From Dehalococcoidia bacterium (GTDB lineage Bacteria > Chloroflexota > Dehalococcoidia > UBA2979): a DNA stretch of 43,644 bases. The notes below the pieces were generated by a model that searched no databases, had not been told where the DNA came from, and saw only the letters and a program-made list of their open reading frames with translations. Of this stretch, positions 33,624 through 42,448 are shown in pieces. Position 1 is the stretch's first letter. Each line of letters begins with the position of its first letter. Made by a program: the position numbers and the translations under genes. The stretch covers positions 1 to 43,644 of the forward strand of contig WHSU01000028.1 of the NCBI GenBank assembly GCA_009379925.1. The letters run 5' to 3'.

Positions 33624-34838
33624 ATGCCTGCACTCGACGGCATGCGCGTGCTGGACATGACGCAGTACGAGGCGGGGACCTCCTGCACGCAGTACCTGGC
33701 ATGGCTCGGCGCGGATGTGGTGAAGGTGGAGGGCCCGCGCGGCGACCCCGGGCGGCAGACGGGGAAGGCGGTCAGCCCGCACCCCGGCGACCCCCAGTAC
33801 TTCATGAACTACAACGCGAACAAGCGCAGCGTGGTCATCGACCTCAAGCGCCCGGAGGGCCGCGAACTGCTGCTCGACATGGCCCCACACTATGACGTGT
33901 TCGTAGAGAACTACGGGCCGGGCGTCATCGAGGCGCTCGACCTGAGCTACGAGGCGATGCGCGAGCGCAACCCCGCCCTGATCTACACGCGCATCAAGGG
34001 CTTTGGCCTCTCCGGCCCGTATGCCGACTACAAGGTCTACGACTGGGTCGCGCAGGCCGCCGCCGGCACCTTCTCGACCACGGGTGAGCCGGACGGCCCA
34101 CCGATGCACCCCGGTCCCAGCTTCGCCGACAGCGGCACCGGCATCCAGGCGGCGCTCGCGATCACCGCGGCGTACGTGCAGCGCCAGCGCACCGGCGAGG
34201 GTCAGCACATCGAGGTCTCCATGCAGGAGTCCGTCACGATGTTCATGCGCACGCTCGGCCTCGCCACCTGGGGCGAGGAGCCGGCGCCAAGGCAGGGCAT
34301 CTCCCACGGCGGTGCGGCCACGAGCACCTATCCCTGTAAGGGTGACGGTCCGAACGACTGGGTCTTCATCATGGTCGCCACGACCCGCATGTGGGACGCG
34401 TTCTGCGTCGCGCTGGACATCCCGGAGCTGTTCACGGACGAGCGGTTCACCTCGGCCGAGGCGCGTGTGCGACATAAGGGCGAGCTGTACGACCTGATCG
34501 CGGGCTGGACGCGGCGGCACACGAAGCAAGGGGTGATGGATTGCCTCGGTCCCGCGGGCGTGCCGTGCAGCTACGTCTTCGACTCGCTCGACCTCTTCAC
34601 CGACCGCCACCTCCAGGCACGCGAGTTCATCCAGACGGTGGAGCATCCGGTGAACGGCCCCGTGAGGCTCATGAGCCACCCACTGCGTATGTCCGCCTCG
34701 GATGTCCCGTACGCGCCCTCGCCACTCCTCGGGCAACACACCGCCGAGGTGCTCGGCGCCGACCTGGGCTTCGGCGCCGAACGGCTCGCCGAACTGCGTG
34801 AGGCGCGGGTGATCGGCGACGGCGCGGCCATCGAGTAG
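33624..34838 (+). CDS. Type III (CaiB/BaiF family) CoA-transferase
   Basis: A 404-residue family III CoA-transferase, which moves CoA between carboxylic acids. It begins MPALDGMRVLDMTQYEAGTSCTQYLAWLGADVVKVE, with the characteristic RVLDMT and LGADVVKVE, and has YFMNYNANKRSVVIDLKRPEGRELLLDM. Asp in SFADSGTGIQA (about 169) is positioned like the catalytic Asp169 of formyl-CoA transferase. The substrate acid is unknown. The start ATG 33624 has GGAGG nearby. The VOC gene follows 9 bp downstream, so the two are probably co-transcribed. Confidence 0.93.
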   Translation: MPALDGMRVLDMTQYEAGTSCTQYLAWLGADVVKVEGPRGDPGRQTGKAVSPHPGDPQYFMNYNANKRSVVIDLKRPEGRELLLDMAPHYDVFVENYGPGVIEALDLSYEAMRERNPALIYTRIKGFGLSGPYADYKVYDWVAQAAAGTFSTTGEPDGPPMHPGPSFADSGTGIQAALAITAAYVQRQRTGEGQHIEVSMQESVTMFMRTLGLATWGEEPAPRQGISHGGAATSTYPCKGDGPNDWVFIMVATTRMWDAFCVALDIPELFTDERFTSAEARVRHKGELYDLIAGWTRRHTKQGVMDCLGPAGVPCSYVFDSLDLFTDRHLQAREFIQTVEHPVNGPVRLMSHPLRMSASDVPYAPSPLLGQHTAEVLGADLGFGAERLAELREARVIGDGAAIE

Positions 34839-34847
34839 GAGGCAGCG

Positions 34848-35222
34848 ATGGCAACCTTGCGCTACATCGTCGATGACGTCGACGCGGCGCTGGACTTCTA
34901 CACCGGGCACCTTGGGTTCGCACTCGTCGAGCGGATGGGCCCGCCCTTCGCGATGGTGGAGCGTGACGGCCTGCGCCTCTGGCTGAGCGGCCCCGGCACC
35001 TCCGCCCGGCGCCCGATGCCAGACGGCCGCGAGCCGGCGCCCGGCGGGTGGAACCGCCTCGTGATCGAGGTCGACGACCTCGAGGGACGTGTGGACTCGA
35101 TGCGTGCGGACGGCGTGCTGTTCCGGAACGACGTGATCAGCGGCCCGGGCGGTCAGCAGGTCCTGGCGGAAGACCCCTCCGGCAATGTCGTGGAGTTGTT
35201 CCAGCCGGCGGACCGTCCGTAG
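34848..35222 (+). CDS. VOC (glyoxalase/bleomycin-resistance) family protein
   Basis: A 124-residue VOC-fold protein. It begins ATLRYIVDDVDAALDFYTGHLGF and ends DPSGNVVELFQPADRP, with a terminal metal-ligand Glu. The first metal-ligand position carries Arg/Tyr instead of His (LRYIV), a common variation in this subgroup, so it may not bind metal. TAGGAGGCAGCG precedes the ATG. It lies 9 bp after the CoA-transferase gene. Likely role: binding or isomerising a small molecule in the same pathway, which is inference. Confidence 0.9.
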   Translation: MATLRYIVDDVDAALDFYTGHLGFALVERMGPPFAMVERDGLRLWLSGPGTSARRPMPDGREPAPGGWNRLVIEVDDLEGRVDSMRADGVLFRNDVISGPGGQQVLAEDPSGNVVELFQPADRP

Positions 35223-35263
35223 CACCTCACGCCTTCCGCGCTGCCGCTAGGACCTGAGCAGCC

Positions 35264-35269
35264 TACTAT
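35264..35269 (+). promoter_or_regulatory. -10-like TACTAT immediately before the MFS gene
   Basis: TACTAT ends 7 bp before ATG 35277 and no ribosome site lies between. The geometry suggests a leaderless mRNA. Confidence 0.4.
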
Positions 35270-35276
35270 CGCCCGC

Positions 35277-36539
35277 ATGTCCCATCCGGCCACCTCTCTC
35301 GCTCCCGGATCCGGCCGGTTCGACCTCCGCATGCTGCTGTTCTCGGTCTATGTGCCGGCGTTCCTGATGTCGGTCGGCCAGGGCGCCGTGCTGCCGATCA
35401 TTCCCCTCTACGCCAAGGAACTCGGCGCCGCCGCCGGCCTCGCGGCCGCGGTCGTGGCGTTGCGGGGCGTCGGCACGATGACCTTCGACCTCCCGGCCGG
35501 CCTGGCGGTCGCCCGATGGGGCGACAAGCGCACGATGGTGGTGGGCGCGTTTGCGCTGTCGGCGGTCTCCTTGGTCGCGGGGCTCAGTTCGAGCGTCCTC
35601 CAGTTGGCCGTCGCCATCTTCTTGCTCGGCGGTGGCATGGGTATCTGGGTGCTGACGCGGCTGGTGTACGTCTCCGAGGTGACGCCGGTCGCCCATCGCG
35701 GCCGTGCGCTCGCGATGCTGGGCGGTACGAACCGCGTCGGCACCTTCATCGGTCCGGTGATCGGTGGTGTGCTGGGTCAGTTCGTGGGTTTGCAGTCGGC
35801 GTTCTTCCTGCAAGGTGCGCTCGCGGCCCTCGCGGCTGTGCTCATGATCTTCCTCGTCCGCGACATCCCGAAGCACACGGCGGACGGCGAAGGTGAGGCC
35901 AACCTCTACCGCCGGCTGGGCGCGACCGTGGTGGACAACCGGCGCCCGTTCCTCACAGCCGGGCCCGCGATGATCGCGCTGCAGATCCTGCGCACGGGGC
36001 GGCAGGTGCTCATCCCGCTGTGGGGCGACGCGATCGGCCTCGATGTCGCGGTGATCGGCCTGATCTTCGGGATCTCGTCCGCCATCGACATGACGATGTT
36101 CTACCCGGTGGGGCTGCTCATGGACCGCGTGGGCCGGAAGTTCGCCGCCGTGCCCAGCCTGCTGATCCTGTCGTTGAGCATGGCACTAATCCCCCTCACC
36201 GACAGCGCCCTGACGCTGACGTTGGTGGGGCTGCTCTCCGGAATCGGGAACGGGCTCAGTACGGGGCTGGTCATGACCCTGGGCGCCGACTACTCGCCCC
36301 CCGGGAATCGAGGTGAGTTCCTGGGTGTCTGGCGCCTTGTGGGGGACATCGGCACGGCAGCCGGGCCGCTCGTGATCGGCGGCATCACCGGCGTGCTGAC
36401 GCTCGGGATATCCGCGGTGGCCACAGCGGGGCTTGGGCTGGCGGGCGCCGCGGTGATGGCCTTCCTCGCGGCCGAGACCCTCACGAAGGAGGCGCCGGAC
36501 CGCGAGGAAGAGACCGGCCGTTCGGGCGCCCCGCCGTAG
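35277..36539 (+). CDS. MFS transporter
   Basis: A 420-residue major facilitator protein with about twelve membrane segments. The early part has VLPIIPLYAKELG and the loop 2-3 motif LAVARWGDKRTMVVGAF, equivalent to the MFS signature GxLaDrxGrkr; the second half repeats it as GLLMDRVGRKFAAVPSLL. The loop motif RGRALAMLGGTNRVGTFIGPVIGG resembles drug-efflux families. Direction and substrate are unknown. The ATG at 35277 lacks a ribosome site but has TACTAT 7 bp upstream. It ends seven bases before the convergent small-protein gene. Confidence 0.91.
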   Translation: MSHPATSLAPGSGRFDLRMLLFSVYVPAFLMSVGQGAVLPIIPLYAKELGAAAGLAAAVVALRGVGTMTFDLPAGLAVARWGDKRTMVVGAFALSAVSLVAGLSSSVLQLAVAIFLLGGGMGIWVLTRLVYVSEVTPVAHRGRALAMLGGTNRVGTFIGPVIGGVLGQFVGLQSAFFLQGALAALAAVLMIFLVRDIPKHTADGEGEANLYRRLGATVVDNRRPFLTAGPAMIALQILRTGRQVLIPLWGDAIGLDVAVIGLIFGISSAIDMTMFYPVGLLMDRVGRKFAAVPSLLILSLSMALIPLTDSALTLTLVGLLSGIGNGLSTGLVMTLGADYSPPGNRGEFLGVWRLVGDIGTAAGPLVIGGITGVLTLGISAVATAGLGLAGAAVMAFLAAETLTKEAPDREEETGRSGAPP

Positions 36540-36546
36540 GCGCTCG

Positions 36547-37023
36547 CTATCCCTCGATCGCCGCGAAGTCGAGCGTGGCGGTGTAGTCGCCGGGCTGCGT
36601 CGTGTTCGGCTCCTCCGGGTACGGCTGCACGTCGGTCAACTGGATGCGCACGCCGGCCACGTCGACGGACTCTCCTTCGGGCGCGGACTCGAGGGCCAGC
36701 GTCACCTCCCGGGGCGTCGTCAGAGGGCCGCCTTCGACCTCCAGCCGGATGACGGCCCGTCCCGCCCAGACGCACATCACGTTCTTCGGGCAGCGCGAGT
36801 CCTCGATGACCTCAACGAAGGTGATCTCGACGGCTTCGCCGTCCGCGTTCGCGACGGTGAATGTCGTCCCCGGGGACGCCGTGGTCGTCCCCGCGCGGGG
36901 TGGATCGTCGTTCAACGCGGCCGACTCGTTCAGAGGTGTGACCCAGGCCGCGACGGCCACTCCGCCAAACGCGAGCAGTCCGGCCGCCCACACCATCCAC
37001 TTGCCTACGGCCTCGTCCTCCAC
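36547..37023 (-). CDS. Small anchored or exported protein with a CPxxVxCVWAG motif
   Basis: A 158-residue protein from the tentative GTG 37023. It has one membrane segment near the start (MVWAAGLLAFGGVAVAAWV), then an exported part containing VEVIEDSRCPKNVMCVWAGRAVIRLEVEGG, a Cys-pair pattern seen in small bacterial secreted proteins of unknown function, then a beta-rich end with LTDVQPYPE. The upstream frame to 37137 is Ser-rich and was not used. The start remains uncertain; Met48 of the long frame is an alternative. It is convergent with the MFS gene and lies 58 bp upstream of the M16 gene stop. Role unknown. Confidence 0.72.
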   Translation of the reverse strand: MEDEAVGKWMVWAAGLLAFGGVAVAAWVTPLNESAALNDDPPRAGTTTASPGTTFTVANADGEAVEITFVEVIEDSRCPKNVMCVWAGRAVIRLEVEGGPLTTPREVTLALESAPEGESVDVAGVRIQLTDVQPYPEEPNTTQPGDYTATLDFAAIEG

Positions 37024-37081
37024 TGCCCCGCATCGTCGATGCAGATGAGACGACGAGGAGGAGCCGGCGGTTCCGTCGCCG

Positions 37082-38404
37082 CTACTCGACGACCCTTCCG
37101 AAGGGCTCGAGTTGCCCTCGGATCGCCGAGGCGTCACCGACGACCACCAACGTCATCACGTCAGGGCGCAGGTACTCGCGGGTGACGCGCTGTGCCTCCG
37201 CCGGCGTGACCGCGAACGCGCGCTCGACGTAGCGCTCCGCGAACTCCCGCCCGAGGCCCTGCAGGTCGAGGAAGGCGAGCTGGTCGAGGATGCCGGGCGG
37301 CGTCGCGTGCCGCAGCAGGTGGGTGCCGGCGGCGTAGCGCTGGATGCCGGCCAGTTCGCCTTCAGCCGGCGGCTCGTCCCGCAACCGCTCGATCTCACCG
37401 AACACCTCGGTCAGTGCGGCGCCCGTCACGTCGGTGGTGACGTCCGCCACCTCGACCCAGAAGGCGTCGTGGCGGCGGACCGAGACTAGGCTCCGAGGCG
37501 AGTAGGTGTAGCCCTTCTGCTCCCGGATGTTCTGCGTGATCCGCGAGTAGAACGACCCGCCGAGCAGGGCGTTCACCACACCGAGCGCGACATAATCGTC
37601 ATGCCGGGGGTCCGGCACCGGCAGTCCGAGGTAGAGGGTGGACTGCTCGGCGCCCGGGCGGTCCACCAGGTGGACGGCGCGCTCACTACGAGGGGTCGCG
37701 GTCGCCGGCGCGACCTCGGGACCACGCTCCCAGCCCGCGAAGGCGTCACGGACCGCTGCGCTCGTGGCGGCTTCGTCGAACAGCCCGGCCACATACAGTT
37801 GCGCGCGAGCCGCGCCACGGTTCGCCTCCCAGAAGCCCCGAGCCGCCTCGACGGTGAACCCGTCGATCGTGCCCTCCTCGGGCAGCACGCGCCCGTACGG
37901 GTGGTCGCCGTACAACACGGCGCGGAACCGCCGCAGCGCCAGCACCTGCGGCTGCGATTGGTCGAGCAGCCACTCGCGGCGCAGGTCCGCCTGCAAGCGT
38001 GCCAGCTCTCCCGCGGGGAAGCGCGGCGCCGCAGCCACCGAGGCGAGCAGCCGCACTGCCTCCGGCGCGTGCTCCGCGAGCACATGCGCACGCAGCGTCA
38101 TCGAGTCGTCGTCGGCGCTCACGTTCAGTCCGCCACCCAGGGCGGCGAAGGCGTCGGCGAGGCCCTCCGTGTCGAGCGCGCCGGCCCCCTGCTTCAGGTA
38201 GGAGGCAACGAGCCGGCTCAACCAGGTCTGCCCCGGCGCCTCGTTGACCGCACCCGCGCGCACGACCAGGCGCACAGCCGCCTTCGGGACCGAGCCCGCC
38301 GCCACGAGTGTGGTGCGCAGACCGTTGTCCAGCGTGAAGCCCGAGGTGGGCGGCAGGTCGAACGCCGCCGGCGGCGCCAGGTCGGGGCGCGCGGGGAGGT
38401 TCAC
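37082..38404 (-). CDS. M16 peptidase family protein, catalytically inactive type
   Basis: A 440-residue M16-fold protein. It has the overall fold pattern (FTLDNGLRTTLVAAG, GGSFYSRITQNIREQKGYTYSPRS, AERYVERAFAVTPAEAQ). The zinc-binding HxxEH is absent; the matching position reads WLSRLVASYLKQG. It therefore should be the non-catalytic partner of the adjacent active peptidase, like paired M16 subunits. The start is GTG 38404, overlapping the previous stop by four bases (GTGA), so it is translationally coupled to the upstream M16 gene. ITQNIREQKGYTY is the substrate-binding RxxxxY-like region. Confidence 0.9.
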   Translation of the reverse strand: MNLPARPDLAPPAAFDLPPTSGFTLDNGLRTTLVAAGSVPKAAVRLVVRAGAVNEAPGQTWLSRLVASYLKQGAGALDTEGLADAFAALGGGLNVSADDDSMTLRAHVLAEHAPEAVRLLASVAAAPRFPAGELARLQADLRREWLLDQSQPQVLALRRFRAVLYGDHPYGRVLPEEGTIDGFTVEAARGFWEANRGAARAQLYVAGLFDEAATSAAVRDAFAGWERGPEVAPATATPRSERAVHLVDRPGAEQSTLYLGLPVPDPRHDDYVALGVVNALLGGSFYSRITQNIREQKGYTYSPRSLVSVRRHDAFWVEVADVTTDVTGAALTEVFGEIERLRDEPPAEGELAGIQRYAAGTHLLRHATPPGILDQLAFLDLQGLGREFAERYVERAFAVTPAEAQRVTREYLRPDVMTLVVVGDASAIRGQLEPFGRVVE

Positions 38405-39720
38405 GCTTCCGCTCCTGCCTCGAGTGCCAGGACCGTGCGGTTCTCGGGCCGTAGATACTCACGCGCCGTCTCCAGCACCAGTTCCGGCGTGACCTCCGCG
38501 TAGCGCGCGTCCACCTCGTTGATCGCGGCCGGTCGGTCGTCGAACAGCGCGTAGGAAGCGAGCAAGTCGGCCCGGCCGAAGCCGGGATAGCCGCTGCTGG
38601 TCATCAGGTCGTAGTACGAGGAGCGGGCCTTCACCTTCGCGCGCTCGAACGCTCGCTGGTCCAGCAGGCCACCGCGCACGTCCTCCACCACCTCGTCGAT
38701 CGCCTCCAGCAGGGCGTCCGTCGAGGTCGTCGGGTCATGGAGGACCGTCACGGTCCAGAGGAGCGGCGTGAGCGAGTTGTACATGTGGCCCAGGAAGTTG
38801 ATGCTGCCGTCCACTTCGCCCGTGTAGCCGCGGCGGTTCACCAGCTGCTGATGGAGGCGGGCGTCGTCGCCCTGCGCCAGCACCTGGTGCAGCAGGCCGA
38901 GCGCGTAGTACTCGGGCGTCCCCCGCTGAGGCGTGTGGTACGAGACGGCGAGCGCCGGCTGGTTCGCGAGCCTGTCGACTTTGCTCGCGCGCACCTCGGC
39001 CTCCTGCCGGGGCTCGCGGACGTCCGGCTTCTCGGGCATCGGCGCCGCGGGGATGTCCTCGAAGTAGCGCCGGGCCATCTCCAGCGTCGCCTCCGGCTCG
39101 ATGTCGCCGACCACCACCAGCACGGCGTTCGCCGGCGAGTAGTAGCGGTCGAAGAACGACCGCACGTCATCGAGGCTCGCGGCGTCCAGGTCCTGCATGT
39201 CGCCGTAGCCGTTGTGGGAGTTGTGCCAGTTCGTGTAGGCGTGCGGGGCGATATCGATCCATGGGAACCCGCCGTAGGGCTGGTTCAGGACGTTCACCCG
39301 GATCTCGTTCTTCACCACGTCTCGCTGGTTGTCCAGCTCGGCTTGCGTGATGACGGGCCCGCGCATGCGGTCCGCCTCCATCCACAGCGCCAGTTCCAGC
39401 GCGTGCGCGGGCAGTACCTCGAAGTAGTTGGTGAAGTCGTAGCGCGTGGAGCCGTTCAGGGTGCCGCCGTTCTCCTGGACCAGGCGCACCAGCTCCATCT
39501 TCTCCATCTGCGCGGAACCCTGGAACATCAGGTGCTCGAAGAGGTGCGCGAAGCCCGTCCGGCCCTGCGGTTCGAGGCGCATCCCGACGTAGTAGTAGAC
39601 GGCCACGGTGACGATGGGCGCCGAGCGCTCGGGCGACAGCACCACCCGAAGCCCGTTGGCGAGCCGGTGCTCGTGCACCGGGATCTCGAGGCCGAACTCG
39701 CCTCGTCGCTCCGTCGCCAT
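38401..39720 (-). CDS. M16 zinc peptidase, catalytic subunit
   Basis: A 439-residue M16 zinc metallopeptidase with the full motif: GFAHLFEHLMFQGS gives His59, Glu62 and His63, and Glu139 lies 76 residues on (RDVVKNEIR), matching HxxEH-x75-E. It has FEVLPAHALELALWMEADRM and VVVGDIEPEATLEMARRYF, typical features. Two M16 subunits usually form a clamp-like peptidase that degrades short peptides. The ATG at 39720 follows GGAGG four bases upstream. It leads a two-gene operon with the inactive subunit. It is divergent from the NodB-fold gene. Confidence 0.93.
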   Translation of the reverse strand: MATERRGEFGLEIPVHEHRLANGLRVVLSPERSAPIVTVAVYYYVGMRLEPQGRTGFAHLFEHLMFQGSAQMEKMELVRLVQENGGTLNGSTRYDFTNYFEVLPAHALELALWMEADRMRGPVITQAELDNQRDVVKNEIRVNVLNQPYGGFPWIDIAPHAYTNWHNSHNGYGDMQDLDAASLDDVRSFFDRYYSPANAVLVVVGDIEPEATLEMARRYFEDIPAAPMPEKPDVREPRQEAEVRASKVDRLANQPALAVSYHTPQRGTPEYYALGLLHQVLAQGDDARLHQQLVNRRGYTGEVDGSINFLGHMYNSLTPLLWTVTVLHDPTTSTDALLEAIDEVVEDVRGGLLDQRAFERAKVKARSSYYDLMTSSGYPGFGRADLLASYALFDDRPAAINEVDARYAEVTPELVLETAREYLRPENRTVLALEAGAEA

Positions 39721-39846
39721 GGCGCCTCCGCTCGCACTCGTGTCACCGCACGCCCGGGCAGGCGTCCCAGCGATGGTAGCCCGGCCGTCCGACCGAGCGC
39801 GACCGGACATCGATGCGGGCGGGTCGCCGGGCGTTGAGGCGGGCGG

Positions 39847-39852
39847 TAAGGT
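39847..39852 (+). promoter_or_regulatory. -10-like TAAGGT immediately before the NodB-fold gene
   Basis: TAAGGT ends 7 bp before ATG 39860. The spacing is like the MFS and amidase starts and suggests a leaderless transcript, though a GGGG lies close to the ATG and could act in initiation. Confidence 0.35.
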
Positions 39853-39859
39853 TGGGGAC

Positions 39860-40603
39860 ATGGGCACTACCTCTCGTTTCGCCGTCATCGGCGGGCTCCT
39901 CGGCGGCGCCACGCTGGCTACTGGGCTCGTCGCGCCGTGGTTCTTCCAGCCGCGCACGCTCGTCCGCGCCCTGCGCGAGCGCGTCCCGGACATCCTGTCC
40001 AGCGTGGAGACGGACCGCGCGACCTTTGCGCTCACCTTCGATGACGGCCCGCATCCTCCGTATACCGAGGCGGTGCTGGACCTGCTCGCCGAGCACGAAG
40101 CCCGCGCGACGTTCTTCCTGATCGGCGAGCAGATCGAGGCGCACCCCCACCTCGTGCGTCGCATCATCGACGAAGGTCACGAGGTGGCGAACCACTTCTA
40201 CGACGACCGCCCGACGGCGACGCTGAGCAACCAGTTGATGATCGAGTCGCTGGAGCGTTGCGAGGCGCTGCTCGACGGGCAAAACGAGGCGCGCCTCGTG
40301 CGACCCGCCAGCGCCTTCATCCGGCCGGACTCACTCGCGCTGCTTCGCGAGCGCGGCTACACCGTCGTCCTCGGCTCCGCGTACTGCAGCGACCCCGCGA
40401 ACCCGCCGAGGGCATACATGCGCTGGGCCTTCCGGCAGATGCTGGAAGCGGGCCGCATCGTCGTGCTCCACGACGGCCGCGGGGACCGCCAGCGCACCGT
40501 CGACGTGCTCCCGGATATCCTCCAGGAGGCGCAGCGCCAGGGGCTAGAGCCGGGGACCGTGTCGGCGTTGCTCGCCGGCGCCGAATCCGTCGATACGCCG
40601 TAG
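39860..40603 (+). CDS. Polysaccharide-deacetylase-like (NodB fold) protein with altered metal site
   Basis: A 247-residue protein. Residues 7-29 are hydrophobic (membrane anchor or signal). The NodB domain has TFDDGPHPPYTEAVLDLLAEHEARATFFLIGEQIE with Asp61-Asp62, but the second motif is NHFYDDRPT, where the second metal His of HxxxH is Asp116, and the third RxPxG motif reads VRPASAFIRPD. IVVLHDGRGDR carries the late His. The altered site makes ordinary deacetylase activity doubtful. Substrates could be cell-wall glycans or another acetylated sugar. TAAGGT lies 7 bp before the start. Confidence 0.87.
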   Translation: MGTTSRFAVIGGLLGGATLATGLVAPWFFQPRTLVRALRERVPDILSSVETDRATFALTFDDGPHPPYTEAVLDLLAEHEARATFFLIGEQIEAHPHLVRRIIDEGHEVANHFYDDRPTATLSNQLMIESLERCEALLDGQNEARLVRPASAFIRPDSLALLRERGYTVVLGSAYCSDPANPPRAYMRWAFRQMLEAGRIVVLHDGRGDRQRTVDVLPDILQEAQRQGLEPGTVSALLAGAESVDTP

Positions 40604-40624
40604 CTGGCTCGCGAGCGCGTCGGG

Positions 40625-42448
40625 CTACTCCACCGACACGAGCCGCTCGCGAGCCTGCGTCACCTGTTCGGCCGTGCCGAAGAGCAGCATCCGGTCGTCC
40701 CGCAACAGGACAGTGTCGCCGTGGGGCACGATCTCCTGGTCGCCGCGCTTGATCAGCAGGACCAGCACGTTGTGAGGCAACCTCAGGTCGCGCAGCATGC
40801 GGCCCGCGAGGCCCGAGCCGACGAGCACCTCGACGGTCATGCGTCCGGTCTGGTCCGTGGAGAGCGCCTCGTGCAGCACCGGCGAGCCGATCATCTCCAT
40901 CATCGCGTTCGAGACCGCCTCGTTCTGGCTGACTGAGTGCACACCGGCGTCCCGGAACGCCTCGACGGCCCCCTGCTGCATGACGCGCGCGAACACCTCC
41001 GCCTCGGTGTTCGCGGAGCGAACGTAGCGGCAGAACATCAGGTTCGCCTGATCGCTATTCGTCGCGCCGACCGCCAGTTGGACGTCGTTCGCGTGAATGC
41101 GCTCCAGGAACTTCAGGTCGGTCACGTCGCCGTGCTCTACCTCCAACCCGGCGGCACGGGCGCGCTCCACCGACTCCTGGTCGATGTCCGCCACCGTCAC
41201 GTCGAAACCGCCCGCGGCCAACCGCACCGCGATGTCCCGCGCCACGGAGCCGGCGCCCGCGATCACCGCTCGCATTGCCTTCACCTCCAGCCACCGTGCC
41301 ATGAACTCGGCGTAGGTGTTCTGTACGGCCACGGTCACGATCACCACCAGGAACACCAGCGCGGTCAGCGTCGGTCCGCCCAGTTCCGGCCCCAGCGCCT
41401 CGCCGGCGAACGCCGCCAGCGAGGCCGCCACGACGCCTCGAGGTCCGATCATGCCGATGTATGCGCGCTCCCGCCACGAGAGGTCAGAGCGGAACGACGA
41501 GATCCAGACGACGGCTGGCCGCACCAGCACCATCAGGCCGAACACGACCAGGAAGCCCATCGGCCACAGGTCGAGTAGCAGCTCGAGGTCCACCGTCGCC
41601 GCGGCCAGGATGTAGACGGCGCCGATCAGCATCCGCGAGAGGTCGTCCTCGAAACTGCGGACGTCCTCGACATTCGGGATGTGCATGGCCGCCAGCACCA
41701 CGCCCAGCGTAGCCATCGCGGTGAGGCCCGCGCCAGGCAGCAGTCGCTCCGCGACGCCGAAGGTGGCGACGGCTACGCCGAGGAGCATGAGCGTGGTGTC
41801 GGAGGAGGACGGGCGGCGGTTCAGTCGCAGCACGAGCCACACGAGTCCCGCCGCCGCCAGCGCGATCGCGGCGCCACCGAGGAGGCGAGACGGCACCCAG
41901 AGGACGGGCTCCGTCTCCAGGCCGGAAAGCACCGCCTCTAGCACCACGACGGCCAGGATCGCGCCCAGCGGATCGATGAGCACACCCTCGCCGAGGAGGA
42001 CGGCGCGCACGCGGTCGTTCAGCCGCACCTGCCGCACCAGGGGGATGATCACCGTCGGCCCGGTGACCGTCACCAGCGCCCCGAAGAGGAAGGCCGTCCG
42101 CCACGGCAGCACATCGAGCGCACCGGCCAGCAGGGTGCCCGCGAGGAAGGTGACCACCAGGCCGACGCTGAGCAGGTTCCGCACCACGCTGCCAACGCGG
42201 CGCAGGTACGGGACATCAATCGAGAACGCGCCTTCGAAGACGATCAGCGCGACCAACACCTCGAGGGCGATCGCGAACGACTCGCCGAGTTCCTCCGGGT
42301 CCACCAACCCGAGCACCGAGGGGCCGGCCAGCGCACCCCACGTGAGGTACATCAGCACCGTCGGCACCCGGAAGCGCCGGGCGAGCATGTTGAACAAGGC
42401 GATCGCGACGCCGATCGCGGCGAGCGCGGAGAGTGCGGCCGTCTCCAT
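40625..42448 (-). CDS. Na+/H+ (or K+/H+) antiporter with TrkA-N and TrkA-C domains
   Basis: A 607-residue CPA-family exchanger. About twelve membrane segments cover residues 5-395, including LVTVTGPTVIIPLVRQVRLNDRVRAVLLGEGVLIDPLGAI, with the charged transport-core residues. A Rossmann domain (RAVIAGAGSVARDIAVRLAAGGFDVTVADID, about 402-520) is a TrkA-N NAD-binding module, and a TrkA-C domain closes the protein. This layout resembles nucleotide-regulated K+/H+ or Na+/H+ antiporters. The ATG at 42448 has AAGGG upstream. The regulatory domain suggests redox or nucleotide control of ion exchange; the ion is not determinable from sequence. Confidence 0.9.
   Translation of the reverse strand: METAALSALAAIGVAIALFNMLARRFRVPTVLMYLTWGALAGPSVLGLVDPEELGESFAIALEVLVALIVFEGAFSIDVPYLRRVGSVVRNLLSVGLVVTFLAGTLLAGALDVLPWRTAFLFGALVTVTGPTVIIPLVRQVRLNDRVRAVLLGEGVLIDPLGAILAVVVLEAVLSGLETEPVLWVPSRLLGGAAIALAAAGLVWLVLRLNRRPSSSDTTLMLLGVAVATFGVAERLLPGAGLTAMATLGVVLAAMHIPNVEDVRSFEDDLSRMLIGAVYILAAATVDLELLLDLWPMGFLVVFGLMVLVRPAVVWISSFRSDLSWRERAYIGMIGPRGVVAASLAAFAGEALGPELGGPTLTALVFLVVIVTVAVQNTYAEFMARWLEVKAMRAVIAGAGSVARDIAVRLAAGGFDVTVADIDQESVERARAAGLEVEHGDVTDLKFLERIHANDVQLAVGATNSDQANLMFCRYVRSANTEAEVFARVMQQGAVEAFRDAGVHSVSQNEAVSNAMMEMIGSPVLHEALSTDQTGRMTVEVLVGSGLAGRMLRDLRLPHNVLVLLIKRGDQEIVPHGDTVLLRDDRMLLFGTAEQVTQARERLVSVE

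Noticed and set aside
33588..35225. Minus-strand frame of 545 codons opposite the CoA-transferase and VOC genes
   Set aside because: The plus strand has clear family signatures; the minus frame is His/Arg/Val-rich and without motifs.
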